Below, one piece after another: positions 26,751-36,275 of a stretch of 64,000 nucleotides of DNA. The translations under genes and the position numbers were made by a program. This DNA comes from an uncultured Paracoccaceae bacterium (GTDB lineage Bacteria > Pseudomonadota > Alphaproteobacteria > Rhodobacterales > Rhodobacteraceae), in NCBI GenBank assembly GCA_947501555.1, contig CANMWG010000001.1, positions 2,356,001-2,420,000 of the forward strand. Reading direction: 5' to 3'. Within the stretch, counting starts at the first letter, position 1; each line of letters opens with the position of its first letter. Below the pieces are notes generated by a model, which was given only the letters and a program-made list of their open reading frames with translations, was not told the origin of the DNA and made no database searches.

Positions 26751-26972
26751 TTAGCCTGATGGGCCCTCTACACGCTTGTTCTGGCGCAGAAGACGCCAAA
26801 CATCCCGGCCCAATGGGGTAAGTTCTGCATGGCTCGGATCAACCAACCGCAAGCGGCGCAAATCTTCTGACAAAGAAGAAACGAAGGCGAGACGCGTGCT
26901 CGCAGCCTTGTGCAAAGCATCTCTCTCAGCATCATTCAGCTCTGAAGCCAATATAAAGGCAAGTCGGTCCAC
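26751..26972 (-). CDS. Small hypothetical protein (winged-helix-like)
   Basis: Seventy-three residues, mostly helical, ending LTPLGRDVWRLLRQNKRVEG, which looks like the last helix and wing of a small HTH protein. It fits the space between the repeat and the lysC promoter region, and it has normal codon use. I do not recognise a named family. It could be a conserved Rhodobacterales orphan or a chance ORF. Confidence 0.5.
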   Translation of the reverse strand: MDRLAFILASELNDAERDALHKAASTRLAFVSSLSEDLRRLRLVDPSHAELTPLGRDVWRLLRQNKRVEGPSG

Positions 26973-27142
26973 GTCTTCTCCTCCAGTCTTTGGTCATGAA
27001 TGCCAGCAAACGCGGGAAAGATCAGGGGGAAGTTACGCCGACTGTTCCCACCAAGTGATGGGGTCACAGTTCCGCATTGCCCTCTGAATGCCTGACCTTT
27101 AAAGGACATCCAGACAATTGAAACACGAATATTGGAACGCCA

Positions 27143-28381
27143 ATGCCAACGCTTGTGATGAAATTTGGGGGCACCTCTGTCGCCAACCTCGACCGGATCG
27201 CACGGGCTGCAAAGCGCGTCGCACTCGAGGTAGCCAATGGGTACGACGTGATCGTTATCGTCTCAGCCATGTCGGGCAAGACCAATGAGCTGGTTGGTTG
27301 GGTCAACGAAACCTCACCGCTTTATGATGCACGCGAATATGACGCGATCGTTTCATCGGGGGAAAACGTGACGGCAGGCTTAATGGCATTACGGCTGCAG
27401 GAAATGGATATTCCGGCACGCAGCTGGCAAGGGTGGCAAGTGCCTGTCATGACCACATCTGCCCACTCCAGCGCCCGGATCGAAGATATCCCGCCCGAAA
27501 ACATCAAAGCGAAATTTGGTGAAGGTATGAAAGTGGCCGTTGTGGCAGGGTTCCAAGGGATCAGCCCTGAAGGCCGGATCACAACGCTAGGGCGCGGGGG
27601 TTCAGACACCACCGCCGTGGCATTTGCCGCCGCCTTTGATGCCGAACGCTGCGACATCTACACAGACGTCGACGGGGTCTACACCACGGATCCACGGATC
27701 ACCAATAAGGCCCGCAAGCTGGATAAAATCGCCTTTGAAGAAATGCTGGAGCTCGCGTCCTTGGGCGCGAAGGTGCTGCAAACCCGCTCGGTTGAACTTG
27801 CCATGCGCTACAAAGTGCGGTTGCGGGTCCTTTCATCATTCGAAGAACCATCGGACAACGCAGGCACACTTGTCTGCGACGAGGAGGAAATCATGGAATC
27901 TAACGTTGTTGCAGGCGTAGCCTATTCAAGAGACGAAGCGAAAATGACGCTGATTTCAGTGGCAGACCGGCCCGGAATCGCTGCCGCTATTTTTGGCCCA
28001 TTGTCCGAAGCAGGCGTGAATGTCGATATGATTGTGCAAAACATCTCGGAAGAAGGGCGCACAGATATGACGTTCTCGTGCCCGGTGGATCAGACCTTGC
28101 GGGCCGTCAAAGCGATGGAGGGCGCCAAAGCGTCTGGTGACATTAACTTTCACGATCTGGTCTCTGACGAAGGCGTAGCTAAAGTTTCTGTTGTTGGGAT
28201 CGGGATGCGCAGCCATGCAGGTGTGGCAGCGCAAATGTTTAAGGCACTCCACGATGAGGGGATTAACATTAAGGTCATTACAACCTCAGAGATAAAAATA
28301 TCCGTGCTGATTGACAGAAAATATATGGAACTTGCCGTCCAAGCCCTGCATGATGCTTTCGAATTGGAAAAGGCAGCCTGA
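27143..28381 (+). CDS. lysC: Aspartate kinase
   Basis: A 412-residue enzyme that phosphorylates aspartate in the first step to lysine, threonine and methionine. KFGGTSV is at 7-13, followed by GRGGSDTTAVA and a DGVYTTDPR stretch. Two ACT regulatory domains follow after about residue 265 (MTLISVADRPGIAAAIFGPLSEAGVNVDMI, then VSVVGIGMRSHAGVAAQMF), which bind lysine and threonine in this family. The length is normal for the alpha-subunit form. ptsP follows 37 bp downstream. Confidence 0.95.
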   Translation: MPTLVMKFGGTSVANLDRIARAAKRVALEVANGYDVIVIVSAMSGKTNELVGWVNETSPLYDAREYDAIVSSGENVTAGLMALRLQEMDIPARSWQGWQVPVMTTSAHSSARIEDIPPENIKAKFGEGMKVAVVAGFQGISPEGRITTLGRGGSDTTAVAFAAAFDAERCDIYTDVDGVYTTDPRITNKARKLDKIAFEEMLELASLGAKVLQTRSVELAMRYKVRLRVLSSFEEPSDNAGTLVCDEEEIMESNVVAGVAYSRDEAKMTLISVADRPGIAAAIFGPLSEAGVNVDMIVQNISEEGRTDMTFSCPVDQTLRAVKAMEGAKASGDINFHDLVSDEGVAKVSVVGIGMRSHAGVAAQMFKALHDEGINIKVITTSEIKISVLIDRKYMELAVQALHDAFELEKAA

Positions 28382-28418
28382 CCCCACGCTTTGGGTCTGG
28401 CCGTGACGCGGGGGGCCA

Positions 28419-30662
28419 ATGCCAGATCGGTTTGAAAGCGAAAGCCGCAAGCTCTTGGGACGCTTGCGCGAAGCACTTGCGGCCGACAACGAAGGTCAGG
28501 CGCGGCTAGATAGTGTTGTCAGCCTGATTGCGGATTCAATGGGCACGGAAGTGTGTTCCATCTATCTTTTCCGCGATGCCGAGACGCTTGAACTCTGCGC
28601 GACTATGGGGCTGCAGCCCGAAGCGGTTCACCAAACCCGCATGCGATTGGGCGAAGGTCTGGTGGGCCGGACAGCCAAAAATCGTTGTGTCATCAACACG
28701 GCAGATGCGCCCGCCGAAAAGGGGTTCCGTTACATGCCGGAAACCGGCGAAGAACGATTCTCGTCTTTCTGTGGCATTCCCATTCAGCGGCTGGGCGACG
28801 TCCTGGGCGTTCTGGTTGTCCAATCCAAAGATGAACGTGAATACACCCCCGACGAAGTCTACGCGCTGGAAATTGTAGCAATGGTCATCGCAGAAATGAC
28901 TGAGCTGGGCGCGTTCGTCGGCGAAGGGGCTGCCCTTTCCGCGCGCCATCAACAGCCAGTGATGTTGCGTGGGTCTGTCGCCCAGGAAGGGGCCAGCGAA
29001 GGCCAAGTCTTTCTGCACGAACCACGCGTGGTCGTGACCAACCCAATCTCTGAAGACCCCGAACAAGAACAAGCTCGCCTGGTTGCAGGCATAGACCAGC
29101 TGCGCGCGGCCGTTGACAACATGCTTGTCGGGGCCCGGTCAGTTGATCCAGAGCAGGCGCAGATGCTTGAAGCTTACCGGATGTTTGCCAATTCCAGCGG
29201 CTGGCTGCGCCGAATGAAGGCCGACATTGAAAACGGGCTTTCCGCCGAAGCGGCTGTCGAGAAAGAACAATCACTTGCGCGGGCGCGTCTGGCAAAGTCG
29301 CCCGATCCCTACCTGCGCGAGCGGCTGCACGATCTGGATGACCTGTCCAACCGGCTGTTGCGTATCCTGACTGGTCAGGGTGCAGATGTGCGGGCAGACA
29401 TGCCCGAAAACCCGATCCTTGTGGCACGCAATATCGGACCGGGCGAATTGCTGGAATACGGCAAGAAAATCAAAGGGATCGTACTGGAAGAAGGCTCGGT
29501 CGGCAGCCATGCAACGATCGTCGCGCGGGCCTGGGCCATCCCGTTGATCATCAACGCTAAAGGTGTCACCCGCGAGGCGCTGAACGGCGACACGATCCTT
29601 GTGGACGGCGAACAAGGCATCGCGCACCTGCGCCCCGACGACACCGTGCAGTCTGCATTCGCCGACAAGATTGAGATGCAGACAAGGGCACAAGAACGCT
29701 ATGCCTCGATCCGGGATCTTCCTGCCGAGGCAAAATGCGGCACCGTGATCAATCTGCAAATGAACGCCGGACTCATTGCCGACCTCCCGTCACTTGCCGG
29801 GTCTGGCGCCGAAGGCGTCGGACTGTTCCGGACCGAGCTGCAATTTTTGGTCCGGAACCAAATGCCACGCCGTGGCGAGCTTTCTGCGCTGTATTCGCGG
29901 GTTCTGACCGCAGCGCAGGGCAAGCGCGTTGCATTCCGGACGTTAGACATCGGCTCGGACAAGGTGTTGCCCTATATGAAGCCCAACGACGAACCCAACC
30001 CCGCCATGGGCTGGCGCGCGATCCGGGTTGGGCTGGATAAACCCGGGGTCTTGCGGATGCAGCTTCAGGCGCTTCTGCGGGCCGCCGATGGGCAACCTTT
30101 GACGGTCATGTTCCCTTTCATCACGCAGCTAAACGAATTTCGGACGGCACGGGCCGAGATGGACAAGGCCATCGAACGCGAAACCAAACTGGGCCACCCG
30201 CTGCCTGAAAGCCTTGAAGTTGGGGCGATGCTGGAAACGCCGTCACTTGGATTTGCGCCGGATGCATTTTTCGAAGAGGTCGATTTCATCTCAATCGGGG
30301 GCAATGACCTCAAGCAATTCTTCTTTGCGGCAGACCGCGAAAACGAACGCGTGCGCAAACGCTATGACACGCTGGACGTCAGCTTTTTGTCATTCATCGA
30401 ACAGGTGATCAAACGTTGCGACGCATCAAATACACCGTTGTCATTTTGCGGCGAAGATGCAGGGCGACCCGTCGAGGCGTTGTGTTTTGCGGCCCTCGGT
30501 CTCCGGACACTCTCAATGCGACCGGCATCAATCGGGCCAGTGAAACATCTGTTGCGGCGGATCAATCTGAACGAGGTGAAAGCCGTGATGGACGATTCCA
30601 TCGCCAAGGGTGATCAATCCGTGCGCCGTGCCGTGGCCGATTGGCTGGTCTATCAAGTCTGA
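28419..30662 (+). CDS. ptsP: Phosphoenolpyruvate-protein phosphotransferase of PTS-Ntr (EI-Ntr)
   Basis: A 747-residue enzyme that passes phosphate from PEP to NPr in the regulatory nitrogen PTS. The N-terminal GAF domain spans about 20-160 (VCSIYLF...GEGLVGRTA). The EI N-domain carries the phospho-histidine H364 in GSHATIVARAW. The TIM-barrel PEP-binding part has GLFRTE, FRTLDIGSDK and SIGGNDLKQF. The cysteine-containing LSFCGEDAGRP end is intact. Its last ten bases overlap the convergent ecsC gene. Confidence 0.95.
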   Translation: MPDRFESESRKLLGRLREALAADNEGQARLDSVVSLIADSMGTEVCSIYLFRDAETLELCATMGLQPEAVHQTRMRLGEGLVGRTAKNRCVINTADAPAEKGFRYMPETGEERFSSFCGIPIQRLGDVLGVLVVQSKDEREYTPDEVYALEIVAMVIAEMTELGAFVGEGAALSARHQQPVMLRGSVAQEGASEGQVFLHEPRVVVTNPISEDPEQEQARLVAGIDQLRAAVDNMLVGARSVDPEQAQMLEAYRMFANSSGWLRRMKADIENGLSAEAAVEKEQSLARARLAKSPDPYLRERLHDLDDLSNRLLRILTGQGADVRADMPENPILVARNIGPGELLEYGKKIKGIVLEEGSVGSHATIVARAWAIPLIINAKGVTREALNGDTILVDGEQGIAHLRPDDTVQSAFADKIEMQTRAQERYASIRDLPAEAKCGTVINLQMNAGLIADLPSLAGSGAEGVGLFRTELQFLVRNQMPRRGELSALYSRVLTAAQGKRVAFRTLDIGSDKVLPYMKPNDEPNPAMGWRAIRVGLDKPGVLRMQLQALLRAADGQPLTVMFPFITQLNEFRTARAEMDKAIERETKLGHPLPESLEVGAMLETPSLGFAPDAFFEEVDFISIGGNDLKQFFFAADRENERVRKRYDTLDVSFLSFIEQVIKRCDASNTPLSFCGEDAGRPVEALCFAALGLRTLSMRPASIGPVKHLLRRINLNEVKAVMDDSIAKGDQSVRRAVADWLVYQV

Positions 30663-31456
30663 GGTAAACTGGCCTGTGCCAAGACCCGGTGGAATTCAGC
30701 GGCAACAGCTTCATCCCCATAGGTGCGGGCCAGGCGCCTGAGGCCAAAATGCACGTGCGCCATCGCAACATAGTAATCCACAAAGGCATAATTAGTCCCG
30801 GCACCAGCAGCAGCTCCTAAAACCGGAACGGCCTGCGTGGCCAATTTCTGCGATAAAACAGCGGCAAAACGCGGGGCGACCTTGGTGATCAGGCCATTCA
30901 CAGCGGCCCCGGAAATGCTCAGCCGGGCGCCGATAAAGGAGATGTCGATCCCATCATCCGCCTGCGTCGGCCCGCCTGCGCCAAAGACGGCCAAGCATTG
31001 CAATCGGGTTTCAGGGGACAAAGGATCTTCGCCATATTCAACGGCCACGTGATGGACCGCGCGGAAAATCACCGTTGTGGCCACTGGCAGTTCAACAATG
31101 GCCGTAGGCAACCCGCCAAACCCACCAACAGCCCCTGACACCGTGCCCATGAACTTATGCATCCGGTCAGAGCCGATGTTTTGTCCGATCCCGTCACGGG
31201 ATTTACTGGCCAGTTCATAGCTTTGGCGCAGGGCCGACTGTGCTACCTTTTCAACGCGCGTGCGCGTGGCTTTCGGCAGCAGTTTCAACGTGTCTTCAAC
31301 CTGGCCACCAACAAAATTTATGGCCTGCATCAGAACGCCATTGGCCTTGCGCTGTCGGTCAGCAAGTGCTGCAATTTCATCGCGGGCGGCTGGAGTCAAC
31401 GGGGCCGACTGATGGGCCGGGTTGATCTCTTTCATCGCTATATCAGGGTCATCCAT
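30653..31456 (-). CDS. EcsC family protein
   Basis: A 267-residue protein matching the EcsC family of unknown biochemical function. Characteristic parts are GGFGGLPTAIVELPVATTVIFRAVHHVA and a glycine/alanine-rich VPVLGAAAGAGTNYAFVDYY segment that may be membrane-associated. It starts at ATG 31456. The gene is convergent with ptsP and their ends overlap by ten bases. Confidence 0.85.
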   Translation of the reverse strand: MDDPDIAMKEINPAHQSAPLTPAARDEIAALADRQRKANGVLMQAINFVGGQVEDTLKLLPKATRTRVEKVAQSALRQSYELASKSRDGIGQNIGSDRMHKFMGTVSGAVGGFGGLPTAIVELPVATTVIFRAVHHVAVEYGEDPLSPETRLQCLAVFGAGGPTQADDGIDISFIGARLSISGAAVNGLITKVAPRFAAVLSQKLATQAVPVLGAAAGAGTNYAFVDYYVAMAHVHFGLRRLARTYGDEAVAAEFHRVLAQASLPQT

Positions 31457-31487
31457 ACCCTAGAGATGGGGTGGATCAGGGTGAATT

Positions 31488-31988
31488 TCAATCATGCATG
31501 GCGGTTACGGTACCGCTGACCTGATCCCAGGCGCCCTCCGACAGTGCCAGCCCAAGCACCCGATCGGGGTTTGTCGGCGGTGGCATCACCACATCTTTCA
31601 ACGGTACGAACCCGAAGCGGCTATAGTATGGGGCATCGCCCACCAGCATGATGCGGGCATAACCTGCGGCGCGGGCACGCCTCAGACAGTCTTGCATCAA
31701 CAAGGCCGCGACACCCTCACCCTGGCGTGTTGGATGCACGGCAATTGGACCTAACAAGATCGTCAAAGCATCGCCAACGCGCACCGGCCAGTTCCGTACA
31801 GCGCCAGCCAAGACGCCATCCGCATCACGGGCCGTCAGACAAAGCGACGCAATCGGATCAATGCCCTCACGCAACCGGTAAGACGACAAAGCCGAGCGAC
31901 CGGGCGCAAAGCACAGATCGTAAAGCGCTTCGACCTCCCACCAATCATCAGCAGTCTCTTGCGCCAGATGAAGTATCGTTTGTTGCAT
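31488..31988 (-). CDS. GNAT family N-acetyltransferase
   Basis: A 166-residue acetyltransferase. The acetyl-CoA site is seen as ILLGPIAVHPTRQGEGVAALLMQ (R/Q-x-x-G-x-G/A type), with a following GYARIMLVGDAPYYSRFGF as in YhbS-like members. ATG 31988 starts MQQTILHLAQ; the ORF could be 23 residues longer without support. It is divergent from the flavin reductase gene. The substrate is unknown. Confidence 0.83.
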   Translation of the reverse strand: MQQTILHLAQETADDWWEVEALYDLCFAPGRSALSSYRLREGIDPIASLCLTARDADGVLAGAVRNWPVRVGDALTILLGPIAVHPTRQGEGVAALLMQDCLRRARAAGYARIMLVGDAPYYSRFGFVPLKDVVMPPPTNPDRVLGLALSEGAWDQVSGTVTAMHD

Positions 31989-32058
31989 CTTGTCTTTCGT
32001 CTGGCCAAGGGCTCTGCCTGACGTTACCCCTTGGCTAACCGAACGAAAAGGCTGCACA

Positions 32059-32664
32059 ATGTTCTACGAACCCAAAAATGGCCATGGCCTCCCGCATAAT
32101 CCTTTTAACGCTGTCGTCTCTCCGCGGCCTATCGGCTGGATCGCCACACGGGGTAGCGACGGGCAGGACAATCTGGCCCCCTATTCGTTTTTCAACGCGG
32201 TCGCCTATGTGCCGCCGCAGGTCATGTTCGCCTCAACCAGCGCCAAGCCGGACCGGGGCGACACCAAAGACAGCGTCGCCAATATCCGAGATACGGGCGT
32301 TTTTGCGGTGAATATCGTGGAATATGCCGCACGGGATCTGATGAACCAAACCTCGGGGCCTTGGGAACGCGAGACGGATGAATTCGCACTTGCGGGGGTC
32401 GAAAAGGCCGAGTGTGCAACCATCAACTGCCCACGTGTGGCGGGCACGCCCGCGACACTGGAATGCACGCTGACCCAAATTGTGCAGCTGCCCGGTGAGA
32501 CGAACTTTGCGGTCTTCGGTGAAGTGACCGGCGTGCACCTGCGCGATGACTGCGTGGTCGATGGCAAATTCGACGTCAGCCGTTTCAACCCGCTGACACG
32601 ACTGGGCTACCGGGATTACTCGGTCATACGCGAGGTCTTCAGCTTGGAACGACCGGGCGGCTAG
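32059..32664 (+). CDS. Flavin reductase family protein (FMN-binding split barrel)
   Basis: A 201-residue protein. PRPIGWIATRGSDGQDNLAPYSFFNAVAYVPP is the FMN-binding signature of the flavin reductase-like domain. A later RLGYRDYSVI closes the barrel. Such proteins reduce FMN or use it as a prosthetic group; no partner monooxygenase is nearby. ATG 32059 is preferred over the upstream in-frame start. Confidence 0.85.
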   Translation: MFYEPKNGHGLPHNPFNAVVSPRPIGWIATRGSDGQDNLAPYSFFNAVAYVPPQVMFASTSAKPDRGDTKDSVANIRDTGVFAVNIVEYAARDLMNQTSGPWERETDEFALAGVEKAECATINCPRVAGTPATLECTLTQIVQLPGETNFAVFGEVTGVHLRDDCVVDGKFDVSRFNPLTRLGYRDYSVIREVFSLERPGG

Positions 32665-32760
32665 CGCGTTTTGCGTTTGACCTGAATCGCAATTCGCTGC
32701 CTCTCCCTGCGGTCGAACGCAATTTGCGATGTGGGTGGCTCAGATAAAACGCAAAACGCT
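32665..32760. repeat. Intergenic inverted repeat, copy B
   Basis: Perfect 13-bp arms GCGTTTTGCGTTT (32666-32678) and its complement (32747-32759) enclose a second nested pair (ATCGCAA/TTGCGAT). Bases 32735-32756 are the exact reverse complement of 26712-26733. It lies between the convergent flavin reductase and sulP genes and probably terminates both. Confidence 0.85.
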
Positions 32761-34377
32761 TTAATGCCCACCTATGATCCCGGTTTTCACGCTATAATCG
32801 ACAGCCAACGCATAGTCGGGATCATCGTCGCTATCGACAATCAAATGCCCGGCCTTTGACAGCAACTGATGGCAATCATGAGTTAGGTGCCGCAATTGAA
32901 TGCGCTTACCCGCCTGCTCATATTTCAGCGCAACGGCCTCAATCGCTTGCAAGGCAGACTGATCCACAACACGGCTGTCATCAAAGTCAACAATCACAAG
33001 TTGCGGATCGGTGTTTATCTGGAAAAGTTCCGTAAACCCATCAGCCGAGCCAAAGAACAGCGGTCCCTGAATTTTGTAGACCTTTGCACCTTCGGGCGTC
33101 TCGTAAGTCTTGGCATGAATGCGGGTTGCATTGTTCCACGCATAGGCCAGCGCCGAAACGATAACACCTACAACGACAGCCGTTGCCAGATCGGTCGCCA
33201 CGGTAACGATGGTCACCAGAATGGTTACAAAAGCATCCGTGCGCGGCACCTTTCGCAAGATAGCAAGCGAGTTCCAGGCGAAGGTCCCGATCACAACCAT
33301 GAACATCACACCAACCAAAGCGGCCAATGGAATTTGTTCAATCAGGCCACTGGCAAACAGGATAAACGCCAGCAGGAACAAAGCCGCAGCGATCCCCGCG
33401 ACACGGGTACGACCGCCGGATTTTACGTTGATCATGGACTGACCAATCATCGCGCAACCACCCATGCCACCAAAGAAGCCCGTCACCGTATTGGCCGCAC
33501 CTTGCGCCAGACATTCTTGGCTCGCACCGCCGCGCTTGCCGGTCATCTCTCCAACCAAGTTCAAGGTCAGCAGGCTTTCGATCAGACCAATGGCTGCCAG
33601 AATCAATGCATAGGGAAGAATAATCTCAAAGGTTTCCCAATTCAGCGGAACAGCAGGCACGTGGAAAGGGGGCAACCCACCTTCAATACTGGCCAGATCG
33701 CCGACCAATGGCACATCCAGGCCCAAACCAATCACGATAGCAGCAACAATACCAATCCCAGCCAAAGGCGCAGGCACAACATTCGTAATTCGGGGCATCA
33801 CCCAGATAATCAACATGGTCAACGCGACAAGGCCCAGCATGAGATACATCGGCGGTCCCGACAACCATTCACCGTTGGCCATCCCGTGACCGCCGCCATG
33901 GGCCGATCCGGGTACCTGAAACTGGCCCAATTGCGCCAAGAAAATCACAATCGCCAGACCGTTCACAAAACCCAGCATGACAGGATGCGGAACCAAGCGA
34001 ATGAACTTACCCCAGCGCATGATACCAACAACGATCTGGATCAACCCCATCAACACGACGGTGGCAAACAGATACTCGACACCATGCAGCGCCACGAGGC
34101 TGACCATGACAACAGCCAACGCACCAGTGGCGCCTGAAATCATCCCCGGCCGCCCACCAAAAACGGCGGTAATCAAACCCACGATAAACGCCGCATAAAG
34201 CCCCACCAAAGGCTCTACTCCGGCAACAAAGGCAAAGGCCACAGCCTCGGGAACCAAGGCCAAGGCAACGGTCAAACCAGACAGCACATCAGTGCGCAAT
34301 TGGCCGGGCGTCAGCGGGGCATTCGGATCACTAAGCGATAGACTATCTGCGAAACTCGCCAAAAGAGCGCGGGCCAT
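32761..34377 (-). CDS. SulP family anion transporter with STAS domain
   Basis: A 538-residue permease. The N-terminal domain has multiple hydrophobic helices and the SulP pattern DVLSGLTVALALVPEAVAFAFVAGVEPLVGLYAAF. GGMGGCAMIGQSMINVKSGGRTR is typical of the bicarbonate/sulfate transporter family. The cytoplasmic STAS domain begins after about residue 430 (YKIQGPLFFGSADGF...VIVDFDDSRVVDQSALQAIE). ATG 34377 was chosen because upstream residues do not match the family. The substrate (sulfate, bicarbonate or other) is undetermined. Confidence 0.9.
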   Translation of the reverse strand: MARALLASFADSLSLSDPNAPLTPGQLRTDVLSGLTVALALVPEAVAFAFVAGVEPLVGLYAAFIVGLITAVFGGRPGMISGATGALAVVMVSLVALHGVEYLFATVVLMGLIQIVVGIMRWGKFIRLVPHPVMLGFVNGLAIVIFLAQLGQFQVPGSAHGGGHGMANGEWLSGPPMYLMLGLVALTMLIIWVMPRITNVVPAPLAGIGIVAAIVIGLGLDVPLVGDLASIEGGLPPFHVPAVPLNWETFEIILPYALILAAIGLIESLLTLNLVGEMTGKRGGASQECLAQGAANTVTGFFGGMGGCAMIGQSMINVKSGGRTRVAGIAAALFLLAFILFASGLIEQIPLAALVGVMFMVVIGTFAWNSLAILRKVPRTDAFVTILVTIVTVATDLATAVVVGVIVSALAYAWNNATRIHAKTYETPEGAKVYKIQGPLFFGSADGFTELFQINTDPQLVIVDFDDSRVVDQSALQAIEAVALKYEQAGKRIQLRHLTHDCHQLLSKAGHLIVDSDDDPDYALAVDYSVKTGIIGGH

Positions 34378-34551
34378 GGAAATTCCTGTCAAAACGGGGG
34401 TTGTTACCGCTGCCCTAAACCACCATTCCACGCTTGTCACCCCTCCTGAACCACGCAATGGCTGCTGTTGCAGCATCGGCACGGAACGCAGGCTTCACAT
34501 TTCCTTCATTCCGCTCCAGTGTCATCGGAGCAGGTTAAGATGAGGTGACCC

Positions 34552-35418
34552 ATGCAGACAAAAATAGGAATCATCGGCGGCTCTGGCATTTATGACATGG
34601 AAGGGCTGCAAAACGCCGAATGGGTCAACATCGATAGCCCTTGGGGCGATCCATCTGACGCCGTCCTGACGGGTACGCTTGATGGGGTTGCAATGGCCTT
34701 TCTGCCAAGACATGGCCGGGGGCATGTGCATTCGCCGACGACTGTGCCCTACCGGGCCAACATCGACGCGCTCAAACGACTTGGGGTCACAGACATCATT
34801 AGTGTCAGCGCCTGCGGGTCGTTTCGGGACGAACTGGCGCCGGGTGATTTTGTGATTGTGGACCAATTCATCGACAGGACGTTCGCACGTGAAAAATCAT
34901 TCTTCGGGACAGGCTGCGTGGCGCATGTCAGCGTGGCACATCCGACCTGCGAAAGATTATCAGACGCGTGCGAAACCGCCGGAAAGGACGCAAATATCAC
35001 AATCCACCGGGGCGGCACCTACCTGGCAATGGAAGGGCCGCAGTTTTCATCCATAGCCGAAAGCAAACTCTACCGACAATGGGGCTGCGACGTGATCGGC
35101 ATGACCAACATGCCCGAAGCGAAACTGGCCCGCGAAGCCGAGATTTGTTACGCCTCCGTCGCCATGATCACCGACTACGACAGTTGGCACCCTGATCACG
35201 GGGCCGTCGACATCACCGAAATCATTGCAACGCTCAAAGGCAACGGCACCAAAGCACGCGACCTGATCGCGCGGCTTCCAGCCCTGCTGGGGCCTGACCG
35301 GGCACCCTGCCCACATGGGTGCGACCGGGCACTCGAATACGCCATCATGACCGGCCCCGACAAACGGGACCCGGCCCTCACCGCCAAACTTGACGCCATC
35401 GCTGGCCGCGTTCTTTAG
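34552..35418 (+). CDS. mtnP: S-methyl-5'-thioadenosine phosphorylase
   Basis: A 288-residue enzyme that splits methylthioadenosine into adenine and methylthioribose-1-phosphate. It starts [15 protein letters not shown], followed by [22 protein letters not shown] (phosphate and substrate binding) and [17 protein letters not shown] and [19 protein letters not shown]. The apt gene follows 14 bp later, so the freed adenine would go directly to AMP. The gene is complete and the length is normal. Confidence 0.95.
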   Translation: MQTKIGIIGGSGIYDMEGLQNAEWVNIDSPWGDPSDAVLTGTLDGVAMAFLPRHGRGHVHSPTTVPYRANIDALKRLGVTDIISVSACGSFRDELAPGDFVIVDQFIDRTFAREKSFFGTGCVAHVSVAHPTCERLSDACETAGKDANITIHRGGTYLAMEGPQFSSIAESKLYRQWGCDVIGMTNMPEAKLAREAEICYASVAMITDYDSWHPDHGAVDITEIIATLKGNGTKARDLIARLPALLGPDRAPCPHGCDRALEYAIMTGPDKRDPALTAKLDAIAGRVL

Positions 35419-35432
35419 AAAGCTCACGACAT

Positions 35433-35963
35433 ATGAAAACCGTCCAAGACTACATCCGCACGATCCCCGATTTCCCGCATGAGGGGATCATGTTCCGGGA
35501 TGTGACCACGCTGTTCAGTGATCCCAGGGGCTTTCGGATCGCAGTGGATCAACTTCTGCACCCCTATGCGGGCCTAAACATCGACCAAGTAGCGGGGCTT
35601 GAGGCCCGTGGGTTCATCCTCGGCGGGGCCGTGGCGCATCAAATGTCGGTTGGGTTCTTGCCGATCCGCAAAAAGGGCAAATTGCCAGGCAAAACCATCG
35701 AACAGGCTTACCAGTTGGAATACGGCGAAGCCGTTGTGGAAATCCACGATGATGCGCTGCAACCGGGGGACAAAGTCCTGCTGGTCGATGATCTGCTGGC
35801 CACTGGCGGGACGGCAGAGGCCGGGATCAAACTGATTGAACGCTTAGGGGCCGAGGTGATCGGCTGCGCCTTTATCGTCGACCTTCCTGAACTGGGCGGA
35901 CGCAAACGGCTTGAAGCGATGGGGATGGACGTGCACGCGTTGTGCGCATTTGAGGGCGAGTAA
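35433..35963 (+). CDS. apt: Adenine phosphoribosyltransferase
   Basis: A 176-residue enzyme converting adenine plus PRPP to AMP. It begins [25 protein letters not shown]. The purine site [14 protein letters not shown] and the PRPP motif [17 protein letters not shown] are both present. It is coupled with mtnP in a salvage operon. Confidence 0.95.
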   Translation: MKTVQDYIRTIPDFPHEGIMFRDVTTLFSDPRGFRIAVDQLLHPYAGLNIDQVAGLEARGFILGGAVAHQMSVGFLPIRKKGKLPGKTIEQAYQLEYGEAVVEIHDDALQPGDKVLLVDDLLATGGTAEAGIKLIERLGAEVIGCAFIVDLPELGGRKRLEAMGMDVHALCAFEGE

Positions 35964-36275
35964 CCCTTCAGGGAGAGTATTTCATAGCGTTTCGATTTTG
36001 ATTTGAGACTGACAATATCATTTTTCGCTTTCGACCGAAGGGAGAGGCAGCGAACAAGTGATTCAATGATAAATCGAAATGCTTTGGGAAATAAGAAATT
36101 GAATGCGCCCGGCTCCGTTGTCCGGTCCAGACTGATCTTTATCAGATCCGGCACCGGGCGACTTCTCATTTCACGGCCATCGGCTCTCCAGCCTGTACCG
36201 CCGGGCCGACCTACGTGTTCGTCGTTAACAACTTCTTATTTCCGGCAAATACTTCCGCCGGAGGCAAGCGACATA
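35964..36275. other. ORF-free spacer with long imperfect hairpin
   Basis: Between apt and the convergent oxidase gene there are 312 bp with no supported gene. CGCCCGG at 36106 pairs with CCGGGCG ending at 36160. An inner CTGAT/ATCAG stem gives a roughly 55-nt hairpin that may terminate transcription. No T run follows it. Confidence 0.5.

Noticed and set aside
32887..34137. Long plus-strand ORF of 416 codons
   Set aside because: It is the complementary frame of the SulP transporter, which has clear family motifs, and its product is low-complexity (Gln/His/Asn-rich).
36106..36160. Riboswitch-like structure downstream of apt
   Set aside because: It lies after, not before, a plus-strand gene and far from the start of the minus-strand oxidase. 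It has no recognised aptamer motif, so a terminator-like hairpin is the simpler reading.
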